Source: Inquilinus ginsengisoli_B (lineage in GTDB: Bacteria > Pseudomonadota > Alphaproteobacteria > DSM-16000 > Inquilinaceae). Taken from it: 64,000 nucleotides of DNA. Location: assembly GCF_050434925.1 (NCBI RefSeq), contig NZ_JBNDJK010000001.1:3658001-3722000 (forward strand). Direction: 5' to 3'. This document shows positions 34,850 to 41,803 of the stretch, piece by piece. Position numbers and translations under genes: made by a program. The notes under the pieces are model-generated. The model had not been told where the DNA came from and did no database searches. It saw only the letters and a program-made list of their open reading frames with translations. Position 1 is the stretch's first letter; each line of letters opens with the position of its first letter.

Positions 34850-35596
34850 ATGGATCTCGATTTCGTCCAGCGCATCCTCGGCAACCTGCTGAACGGCGTC
34901 GTCGTCACCATCATCCTGGTGGCGGCGTCGATGGTCTGCGGCAACGCCATGGCGGTGCCGGTGGCGCTGGCCCGGGTGTCACAGCACTGGTGGCTGAAGG
35001 TACCGGCCTTCCTGTTCATCCTGTGCATCCGCGGCACGCCGCTGATCGTGCAGATGTTCATGATCTATTACGGCCTGGCCCAGTTCCCGGCGGTGCGGCA
35101 CAGCGTGCTGTGGCCGATCCTGCGCGAGCCGATGTGGTGCGCCGTGATCTCACTCAGCATCAGCACTGCCGCCTATTCCGGCGAGGTGCTTCGCGGCGCC
35201 ATCCAGGCGGTGCCGAACGGCGAGATCGAGGCCGCGCGCTCGGTCGGGATGCGCCGCGGCCTGATGATGCGCCGGATCGTGCTCCCGATCGCCCTGCGCC
35301 AGAGCCTGCCGGTCTTCGCCAACGAGACGGTGCTGTTGCTGAAGGCCAGCGCCATCGTCTTCACCATCACCGTGCGCGACCTGATGGGCGAGGCCAACAT
35401 CATCCGGGCGCAGACCTTCCGCACCTATGAGCCGCTGATCACCGCCGCCCTGATGTATCTGGTGCTGACCTGGATCATCGTCCGCGTCTTTGCGTGGCTC
35501 GAGGCGCGGCTCAGCACCCGCCGGCGGGCGATCTCGGCCGCGGCGCGCGGGCGCGTTGCGCCCGCCACGGCAACGGTGCCGCTCGACGCCCGCTGA
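34850..35596 (+). CDS. Polar amino acid ABC importer, permease (HisM type)
   Basis: A 248-residue permease with about five membrane segments and EAA loop GEIEAARSVGMRRGLMMRRIVLPIALRQSLPVFANE. It is the second membrane subunit of the importer. No ATPase gene follows; instead there is a MITE-like element, then a second binding protein. It ends in a basic Ala/Arg-rich tail. Confidence 0.9.
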   Translation: MDLDFVQRILGNLLNGVVVTIILVAASMVCGNAMAVPVALARVSQHWWLKVPAFLFILCIRGTPLIVQMFMIYYGLAQFPAVRHSVLWPILREPMWCAVISLSISTAAYSGEVLRGAIQAVPNGEIEAARSVGMRRGLMMRRIVLPIALRQSLPVFANETVLLLKASAIVFTITVRDLMGEANIIRAQTFRTYEPLITAALMYLVLTWIIVRVFAWLEARLSTRRRAISAAARGRVAPATATVPLDAR

Positions 35597-35602
35597 TCCC
35601 GC

Positions 35603-35751
35603 TTAGAGACCGTTTGGAAATGCGCTGGCGTGAGTCGGATGGCGGTGGTGTCGAGAACCGGCGCGCAGCGGACGTTTGAGTCCGTGAGCACCGGAAGCGG
35701 AGAAACCGCCGTCAGACGGCCTCGCCAGTAGCATTTCCAAACGGTCTCTTA
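35603..35751. mobile_element. MITE-like element with 18-bp terminal inverted repeats and TTA target duplication
   Basis: Between two importer genes, GAGACCGTTTGGAAATGC (35606-35623) is repeated exactly inverted at 35731-35748; a further 6 bp, CTGGCG and CGCCAG, also pair after a small mismatch. The unit is flanked on both sides by TTA (35603-35605 and 35749-35751), as a 3-bp target duplication. It is about 143 bp with no coding capacity. Ends starting GAGACC/GGTCTC and a TNA target suggest a non-autonomous derivative of an IS5-family element; that family link is inference. Confidence 0.7.
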
Positions 35752-35842
35752 TCACCTGTACGGTGTTGCGGCGCAGGACTAGGCTTGCCTCGGGCGGACG
35801 TCCGGAAGAGGCGCCGTCCCCGCGCCACCTGGGAGATCGATC

Positions 35843-36676
35843 ATGCGTTTGCGCAGCCTCGTCCTGGCCGCTGCCGCCACGGGCGTCCTGTTCTCCGGTC
35901 CCGCCTTTGCCGGCGCCGTGCTGGACCGGATCTTGCAGAACAAGAAGATGGTGATGTCGACGGATCCGGAATATCCGCCGCAATCCTCGCTCAATGCCAG
36001 CAATCAGTTCGAGGGGTTCGACATCGATGTCGGCACCGAGATCGCCAAGCGCCTCGGCGTCTCGATCGAATTCGTCACCCCGGGGTGGGAGACCATCGTC
36101 TCCGGCAAATGGGCCGGGCGCTGGGACGTCTCGGTTGGGTCGATGACCCCGACCAAGGCGCGGGCTGAGGTGCTCGATTTCCCGGCGATCTACTATTACA
36201 CGCCGGCCGCCCTGGCGGTGCATTCGGCCAACACCACGATCAAGACCCCGGCCGACGCCTCGGGCAAAAAGATCGGCGTCGGCGCCGCCACGACCTATGA
36301 GAATTATCTGCGCGGCGACCTGGTGATCGACGCCGGCGGTGCGCCGCCGTTCCAGTTCGTGGTCAAGGACGCCAAGATCCAGTCCTACGACACGGACGTG
36401 CCGGCGCTGGACGACCTGAAGCTCGGCGACGGCACCCGGCTCGACGCGGTGGCGACGGCGCTGCCGACGATCCAGGGCGCGATCAAGAATGGCTATCCGA
36501 TCAAGGTGGTGGGCTCGCCGCTGTTCTATGAGCCACTGTCGGTGGCGATCGAGAAGGGCGATCCGGAGCTGACCGCCAAGCTCGCCGAGATCGTCAAGTC
36601 GATGCATGACGACGGCACGCTGACCAAGCTGTCGATGAAATGGTACGGGGCCGACCTGACCAAGCCCGCGGCCTAG
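35843..36676 (+). CDS. Polar amino acid ABC importer, second binding protein
   Basis: A 277-residue family-3 binding protein with signal peptide MRLRSLVLAAAATGVLFSGPAFA-GAV. The mature protein has MSTDPEYPPQSSLNASNQFEGFDIDVGTEIAKRLGV and WDVSVGSMTPTKARAEVLDFPAIYYYTPAALAVH. GGGAGATC lies before the ATG. It differs clearly from the binding protein at 33343 and probably has another ligand. It pairs with the single permease that follows. Confidence 0.9.
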   Translation: MRLRSLVLAAAATGVLFSGPAFAGAVLDRILQNKKMVMSTDPEYPPQSSLNASNQFEGFDIDVGTEIAKRLGVSIEFVTPGWETIVSGKWAGRWDVSVGSMTPTKARAEVLDFPAIYYYTPAALAVHSANTTIKTPADASGKKIGVGAATTYENYLRGDLVIDAGGAPPFQFVVKDAKIQSYDTDVPALDDLKLGDGTRLDAVATALPTIQGAIKNGYPIKVVGSPLFYEPLSVAIEKGDPELTAKLAEIVKSMHDDGTLTKLSMKWYGADLTKPAA

Positions 36677-36691
36677 CCCCCGGCTAACAGG

Positions 36692-37681
36692 GTGGTCCGC
36701 CTGTTCGAGGCCCTGGCGCAGCCGCGGCTGCTGCGCGGGCTTCTGTTTCTGCTCGCCGTCGCCGTGCTGGCCGGCTTCGATTATGGCGGGCTGGTCGCGC
36801 GGCTGGCGGAGATCGTGCCGGCGCTGGCCCAGCCGGCCGGCCAGGCGGCCGGGCCCTGGCTGGTCATCGCCGTCCTGGCCGCCTTGGTGGTGGTGAACTT
36901 CTGGCTGCTGTCGCACCTGCCGTTCCGGGCCCAGGCGACGATCATCTGGGTCGAGCTGCTGGCCCTGTTCGCGGCCTTCTGCTGGAGCTTCGGGCTCAGC
37001 TATCCCTTCATGCTCGCCCGGGCGCCGATCCTGCTCGGGCTCGAGCTGCGCGACGGCTTCATCCAAGGCGCCGCACTGACCCTGTTCATCTGCGTCGTCT
37101 CGATCGCGATCTCGACCGTGATCGCGCTGGCGGCGGCCCTGGCGCGGCTGTCGGCCAGCGGCCCGGCCTTCGGCGTCGCCACCTTCTACACCTCGTTCTT
37201 CCGCGGCACGCCGCTGCTGCTGCAGACCATGCTGATCTATCTCGGCCTGCCCCAGCTCGGCCTGGTCATCGACGCCATCCCGGCCGGCATCATCGCCCTG
37301 TCGCTGTGCTACGGCGCCTACATGGCCGAGATCTTCCGCGCCGGCATCCTGGCGGTCCCGCGCGGCCAGTCCGAGGCCGCGCTGTCGCTCGGGCTGAAGC
37401 CGGCCGAGGTCACCTGGCTGGTGGTGCTGCCGCAGGCGATGCGGCTGATCATCCCGCCGACCGGCAACCAGTTCATCGCCATGCTGAAGGATTCCTCCCT
37501 GGTCTCGGTGATGGGGGTCTGGGAGATCATGTTCCTGGCCCGCACCCATGGCCGGGCCGAGTTCAAATACATGGAGATGCTGATCGTCGCCGCGCTGATC
37601 TACTGGGCGATGTCGGGGGTGTTCGAGCTGGTCCAGGCGCGGATCGAGAAGCGTTTCGGCAAAGGCGTGTCGGCCCGCTGA
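36692..37681 (+). CDS. Polar amino acid ABC importer, permease with extended N-terminus
   Basis: A 329-residue permease, some 80-100 residues longer than HisQ/HisM. Three extra hydrophobic segments (GLLFLLAVAVLAGFDYGGLV, WLVIAVLAALVVVNFWLLS, TIIWVELLALFAAFCWSFGL) precede the usual domain, whose EAA loop is GQSEAALSLGLKPAEVTWLVVLPQAMRLIIPPTGN. The start is a GTG 15 bases after the binding-protein stop. Only one permease gene is present, so it may work as a homodimer. No ATPase gene is near. Confidence 0.88.
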   Translation: MVRLFEALAQPRLLRGLLFLLAVAVLAGFDYGGLVARLAEIVPALAQPAGQAAGPWLVIAVLAALVVVNFWLLSHLPFRAQATIIWVELLALFAAFCWSFGLSYPFMLARAPILLGLELRDGFIQGAALTLFICVVSIAISTVIALAAALARLSASGPAFGVATFYTSFFRGTPLLLQTMLIYLGLPQLGLVIDAIPAGIIALSLCYGAYMAEIFRAGILAVPRGQSEAALSLGLKPAEVTWLVVLPQAMRLIIPPTGNQFIAMLKDSSLVSVMGVWEIMFLARTHGRAEFKYMEMLIVAALIYWAMSGVFELVQARIEKRFGKGVSAR

Positions 37682-37705
37682 GTCGGATCTGGAGACGCGC
37701 GTCAG

Positions 37706-37724
37706 GTTATATCCAATTGGTTAC
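37706..37724. promoter_or_regulatory. Operator copy 1 for the SBP-ThuA-DUF2264 operon
   Basis: Read on the minus strand it matches the copy at 37800-37818 at 16 of 19 positions, pattern GTAACCAA-N2-GG-N-TATAAC. It lies 64 bases upstream of the predicted -35 box. The paired sites with opposite orientation and 94-bp centre distance suggest looping by a repressor. Confidence 0.55.
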
Positions 37725-37769
37725 AACCGGCCGCGCCATGAGGCAGCGCTTGGCCTGGACATTCCTCAT

Positions 37770-37797
37770 TTGACATCCTTCGGCGACGATCAATAAT
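37770..37797 (+). promoter_or_regulatory. Predicted sigma70-type promoter
   Basis: Perfect -35 TTGACA (37770-37775) and -10 AATAAT (37792-37797) with 16 bases between. The second operator starts three bases after the -10, over the expected transcription start. Confidence 0.65.
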
Positions 37798-37799
37798 AA

Positions 37800-37818
37800 G
37801 TAACCAAACGGTTATAAC
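37800..37818. promoter_or_regulatory. Operator copy 2, overlapping the transcription start
   Basis: GTAACCAAACGGTTATAAC, with internal dyad TAACC/GGTTA. It covers the +1 region of the promoter and would block transcription when bound. The form fits LacI- or GntR-type regulators; none is encoded beside it. Confidence 0.6.
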
Positions 37819-37857
37819 ATGGCGGCCGAACGCCGCCGTGCCAGGGGAGGCAAACCG

Positions 37858-39147
37858 ATGAAGGCTTTCAACCGCCGTTCGTTCCTGCAGGGCTCGATCG
37901 CCGCTGGGGCCGCGCTGTCGTTCGGCGCCGGCCGCGCCATGGCCGCGGAGACGCGGATGCGCATGACCTGGTGGGGGTCGCAGGACCGCGCCAAGCGCAC
38001 CTTGGGCGTGGCCGACCTGTACAAGCAGAAGGCGCCCGACATCGCGATCGTCGGCGAACCGCTGAGCGGCGACGCCTACTGGACCAAGCTGTCGACGCAG
38101 ATGGCCGGGCGCAACGTCTCGGACATCTTCCAGCTCGAGCCCAGCACCATCTCTGACTATTCGCGGCGCGGCGCCTGCATGCCGCTCGACCAGTTCATTC
38201 CCAAGCCGCTCGACGTCGAGGCGTTCGGCACCAAGATGCTCGACCTGTGCCGGGTCGACGGCAAGATCTATGGCGTCGGGCTGGGCCTGAACTCCTTCTC
38301 GATGTTCTACGACACCACGGTCTTCGCCAAGGCCGGCATCCCGGTGCCGACGCCGGAGACGACCTGGACCCAGTTCGCCGAGCTGGCGGCCGAGCTGACC
38401 AAGGCGGCCGGCAAGGACCAGCTCTGGGGCGCGCCCTACGGCGCCCGCTATCACTATGTGTTCGACATCTGGCTGCGCCAGCGCGGCAAGTCCCTGTACT
38501 CGCCGGAAGGGTCGATCGGCTTCGGCGTCGAGGACGCCAAGGAGTGGTACGCCTATTGGGAGGATCTGCGGGCGAAGAACATCTGCGTCTCGGCCGACCT
38601 GCAGACTGCGGACCAGAACATCATCGATACCAATCCGCTGACGCGCGGCAACTCGGTGATGGGCTTCACCTATTCCAACCAGTTGGTCGGCTACCAGGCG
38701 GTGATCCCGAACAAGCTCGGCATCACCATGGTGCCGGGGCTCGGCAAGGGATCCCCGTCCGGCCACTACTACCGGCCGGCACTGATCTGGAGCATCGGTT
38801 CGACCTCGAAGAACGGCGAGGCTGCGGCCGCCTTCATCGACTTCTTCGTCAACGACATCGAGGCCGGCAAGGTCCTGGGCGTCGAGCGCGGCGTGCCGAT
38901 GTCGCCGAAGGTACGCGAGGCGATCCTGCCGCTGCTGAACGAGACCGAGCGGGCCACGGTCGACTACGTCAACCTGCTGGCGGACAAGGTCAGCGCCTAT
39001 CCGCCGCCGGCGCCGGTCGGGTCGCAGGAATTCGACCGCGACGTGGCGCGCAAGACGGCGGACCAGCTGGCCTTCGGCCAGCTGACGATCGACGAAGCGG
39101 CGCAGCAGCTGGTGGAGCAGGGGACGGCGACGCTGCGCCCGAAGTGA
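37858..39147 (+). CDS. ABC sugar-type binding protein with Tat signal
   Basis: A 429-residue family-1 binding protein. The N-terminus MKAFNRRSFLQGSIAAGAALSFGAGRAMAAE is a twin-arginine signal (NRRSFL), so it is exported folded. The mature part has MTWWGSQDRAKRTLGVADLYKQKAPDIAIVGEPL and YGVGLGLNSFSMFYDTTVFAKAGIPVPTPETTWTQF. ATG 37858 has AGGGGAGG upstream; an earlier ATG at 37819 would hide the signal. No permease or ATPase gene is adjacent, so its partners are encoded elsewhere. It heads an operon with ThuA and DUF2264. Confidence 0.9.
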   Translation: MKAFNRRSFLQGSIAAGAALSFGAGRAMAAETRMRMTWWGSQDRAKRTLGVADLYKQKAPDIAIVGEPLSGDAYWTKLSTQMAGRNVSDIFQLEPSTISDYSRRGACMPLDQFIPKPLDVEAFGTKMLDLCRVDGKIYGVGLGLNSFSMFYDTTVFAKAGIPVPTPETTWTQFAELAAELTKAAGKDQLWGAPYGARYHYVFDIWLRQRGKSLYSPEGSIGFGVEDAKEWYAYWEDLRAKNICVSADLQTADQNIIDTNPLTRGNSVMGFTYSNQLVGYQAVIPNKLGITMVPGLGKGSPSGHYYRPALIWSIGSTSKNGEAAAAFIDFFVNDIEAGKVLGVERGVPMSPKVREAILPLLNETERATVDYVNLLADKVSAYPPPAPVGSQEFDRDVARKTADQLAFGQLTIDEAAQQLVEQGTATLRPK

Positions 39148-39212
39148 GCGCATGAGGGCGGCATGACCCATCTGACGGTCCTGCCGCGTGGCCGGAAGCG
39201 GAGAGGATTGCG

Positions 39213-39854
39213 ATGAAACGCGCCATGATCGTCTGGGGCGGCTGGGAGGGGCATGAGCCCGAACCGGGCGCCGCCTATGTCGCCGCGATGCTGCGGGGCG
39301 AAGGCTTCGAGGTCCGGGTCGAGGGCGACATCGACGCCTTCGCCGACCCGGCCGTGCGCGAGATGGACCTGATCGTGCCGTGCATCACCCGCGCCGCCAT
39401 CGCCAAGGAGGCGCTGGACAACCTGCTGGCCGCGATCCAGGGCGGGGTGGGGATCGCCGGCTATCACGGCGGGCTCGCTGGCTCGTTCCGCGAGGCGGTG
39501 GCCTTCCACTTCATGGCCGGCTGCCAATGGGTGGCGCATCCCGGCGGCATCATCCCCTTCCGGGTCGAGGTCACCCGGCCGGACGACCCGATCATGGACG
39601 GGATCGGCGACTTCGACTACCGGTCGGAGCAGTACTACCTGCATGTCGACCCGATCGTGGAGGTGCTGGCCACCACCACCTTCTCGGGCGAGCACGCCCC
39701 CTGGATCGACGGCGTCACCATGCCGGTCGTGTACAAGAAGCACTACGGCGCCGGGCGGGTGTTCTACAGCGCGCTGGGCCATGTGGTGCGCGAATTCGAA
39801 CACCCGCAGATGCGCGAGATCCTGCGCCGCGGCCTGCTCTGGGCGTCCCGATGA
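39213..39854 (+). CDS. ThuA-like glutamine-amidotransferase-fold protein
   Basis: A 213-residue protein of the ThuA family, first known from trehalose use in rhizobia. It has MIVWGGWEGHEPEPGAAYVAAMLRGEGFEV, GGVGIAGYHGGLAGSFRE, and the C-terminal MPVVYKKHYGAGRVFYSALGHVVREF. The fold is that of class I glutamine amidotransferases but the activity is unknown; the family is often found with sugar importers. GGAGAGGATTGCG precedes the ATG. The stop overlaps the start of the DUF2264 gene. Confidence 0.88.
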   Translation: MKRAMIVWGGWEGHEPEPGAAYVAAMLRGEGFEVRVEGDIDAFADPAVREMDLIVPCITRAAIAKEALDNLLAAIQGGVGIAGYHGGLAGSFREAVAFHFMAGCQWVAHPGGIIPFRVEVTRPDDPIMDGIGDFDYRSEQYYLHVDPIVEVLATTTFSGEHAPWIDGVTMPVVYKKHYGAGRVFYSALGHVVREFEHPQMREILRRGLLWASR

Positions 39855-41749
39855 CCGATACCGCCGACCGCATCCGTGCCAATCCGCTGGCCTCCCGCGC
39901 CGATGTGCAGCGCCTGCTGCGCGACCTGACCGCGCCGCTCGAAAGCGGCTTCAGCCCGGGCCGGGCGCAGATCCGCCTCGGGCTCGATTCCGCCCATTTC
40001 AACCGCAAGGCGCAGTGGTTCGAGGGCTATGCCAGGCCGCTCTGGGGCCTGGCGCCGCTGCATGCCGGCGGCGGCGGCTTCGACCTCTGGGACAAGTTCC
40101 GCGAAGGGCTGGCCAGCGGCAGCGACCCGGACCATCCGGAATATTGGGAGGCGGTGACCGACACCGACCAGCGCGCGGTCGAGATGGCGGCGCTCGGCTT
40201 CGCCCTGGCCCTGGCTCCGGACAAGCTGTGGGACCCGCTGCCGGAGGCGGCGAAGCGCCGGACCGCCGAGTGGCTGGGCGGCATCCAGTCGGTGCAGATG
40301 GCCGACAACAACTGGCACTTCTTCCCGGTCATGGCCGGGCTGGGGCTGGAGCGGGTGGGCGTCGGCATCGACACCGCCTCGCGCGAGCGGCATCTGGACC
40401 GGATCGACGCGTTCATCGGTGCCGAGGGCTGGTACGGCGACGGCGAGGGCGGCTGGATCGACCACTACAACGGCTTCGCGCTGCATTTCTACGGCCTGAT
40501 CTACGCCGCCCATCGGGCGGAGCAGGACCCGGCGCGGGCGCAAGCCTACAAGGAGCGTGCGACGGCCTTTGCCCAGGGCTTCCGCCACTGGTTCGGCGCC
40601 GACGGCGCGGCGCTGGCGATCGGCCGGTCGCTGACCTACCGCTTCGCCATGGCCGGGTTCTGGGGCGCCTTGGCCTATGCCGGGGTCGAGGCGCTGCCCT
40701 GGGGCCAGATCCGCGGCCTCTGGGCCCGGCAGATCCGCTGGTGGATGCAGCAGCCGATCCTCGACGCCGCCGGCCGCCTGCCGGTCGGCTACCGCTGGCC
40801 GAACTACCTGATGAGCGAGGAGTACAACTCCCCCGGCTCGCCCTACTGGGCGTTCAAGGCCTTCCTGCCGCTGGCCCTGCCGGACAGCCATCCGTTCTGG
40901 ACGGCGAAGGAGGAGGATCTCGACGCGCCGGACGGCACGGCCACGCTGCGTGGCGCCTCGATGGTGGTGCGGCGCAGCGGCGGGGACGTGGTGGCGCTGC
41001 CGGCCGGACCGGTGCGCATGGAGATGCGCGGCTCGGTCGATAAATACGGCAAGCTGGCCTATTCCTCGCGCTGGGGCTTGGCGGTGGAGGGCGACCGCTG
41101 GCTGGGACATGGCTTCTGCGGCGACAACCTCCTGGCGGTCAGCCGCGACGGGCAGGAGTTCCGCAGCCGCGGCGCGCTCACCGCCTCTCGGGTCGGCGAG
41201 GGCTGGGTCGAGACCGTCTGGCAGCCCATGGCGGGGGTCAAGGTGACGACGCTGCAGGCCTTCGCCGGCGACTGGGAGCTGCGGCTGCACCGCATTGCCG
41301 CCGACGCGCCGCTGGCGGTGATCGAGAGCGGCCACGCCGTGCCGGCGCACAGCCGCACGCGCGGCAAGCTGAAGCAGGCCTTCGACAGCCGCGAGCCGGG
41401 GCCGCAGGGCCTGACCATCGCGGTCGCCGACGGCCATGCCTCCAGCCTGGCCGATCTCGGCGGGTTGCGCCGCGCGGTCGAGGCCGATGTGGCGCCGAAC
41501 ACCCATCTGGTGTTCCCGCAGGCTTCGGTACCGGCCCTGGTCGGCCGGATCGGCGCGGGCGAGACGCTGCTGGTCACCCTGGTGCGGCCGACCTACGGCC
41601 TCGACCCGGCCACGCTGGCGGCATCGCTGCCCTCGGCCGACGACCTGAGCGCGATCGCCGAGGCCGCGGGTTGGAACGCCGCCATCCTCGACTGGGCGAC
41701 CGTCCCTCGCCTGGAGCTTCGCAGCAAGCCGGTCGCCGAGTGGGAGTGA
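39851..41749 (+). CDS. DUF2264 domain protein, likely glycan-active
   Basis: A 632-residue DUF2264 protein. The N-terminal two thirds look like an alpha/alpha toroid (GLAPLHAGGGGFDLWDKFREGLASGSDP; WHFFPVMAGLGLERVGVGID; YGDGEGGWIDHYNGFALHFYGLIYA), as in unsaturated-glycoside hydrolases and lyases. The C-terminal third is beta-rich. There is no signal peptide, so it would act in the cytoplasm on imported oligosaccharide. ATG 39851 overlaps the ThuA stop (ATGA). The enzymatic role of the family is not settled. Confidence 0.82.
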   Translation: MTDTADRIRANPLASRADVQRLLRDLTAPLESGFSPGRAQIRLGLDSAHFNRKAQWFEGYARPLWGLAPLHAGGGGFDLWDKFREGLASGSDPDHPEYWEAVTDTDQRAVEMAALGFALALAPDKLWDPLPEAAKRRTAEWLGGIQSVQMADNNWHFFPVMAGLGLERVGVGIDTASRERHLDRIDAFIGAEGWYGDGEGGWIDHYNGFALHFYGLIYAAHRAEQDPARAQAYKERATAFAQGFRHWFGADGAALAIGRSLTYRFAMAGFWGALAYAGVEALPWGQIRGLWARQIRWWMQQPILDAAGRLPVGYRWPNYLMSEEYNSPGSPYWAFKAFLPLALPDSHPFWTAKEEDLDAPDGTATLRGASMVVRRSGGDVVALPAGPVRMEMRGSVDKYGKLAYSSRWGLAVEGDRWLGHGFCGDNLLAVSRDGQEFRSRGALTASRVGEGWVETVWQPMAGVKVTTLQAFAGDWELRLHRIAADAPLAVIESGHAVPAHSRTRGKLKQAFDSREPGPQGLTIAVADGHASSLADLGGLRRAVEADVAPNTHLVFPQASVPALVGRIGAGETLLVTLVRPTYGLDPATLAASLPSADDLSAIAEAAGWNAAILDWATVPRLELRSKPVAEWE

Positions 41750-41761
41750 GCGCGGACGCGC

Positions 41762-41790
41762 AGGTTGGTTCGCTGCTCGCGAACCAACCT
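41762..41790. terminator. Bidirectional terminator between DUF2264 gene and opgH
   Basis: Perfect 12-bp stem AGGTTGGTTCGC with GCGAACCAACCT and a 5-base loop, 12 bases after the DUF2264 stop and 13 before the opgH stop. The two genes converge on it. Confidence 0.65.
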
Positions 41791-41803
41791 ACGGCCTTTC
41801 GTC

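Noticed and set aside
33343..37681. Reading the missing ATPase as proof that the importers are dead
   Set aside because: All five genes are intact with good motifs, and ATPases can be shared between importers.
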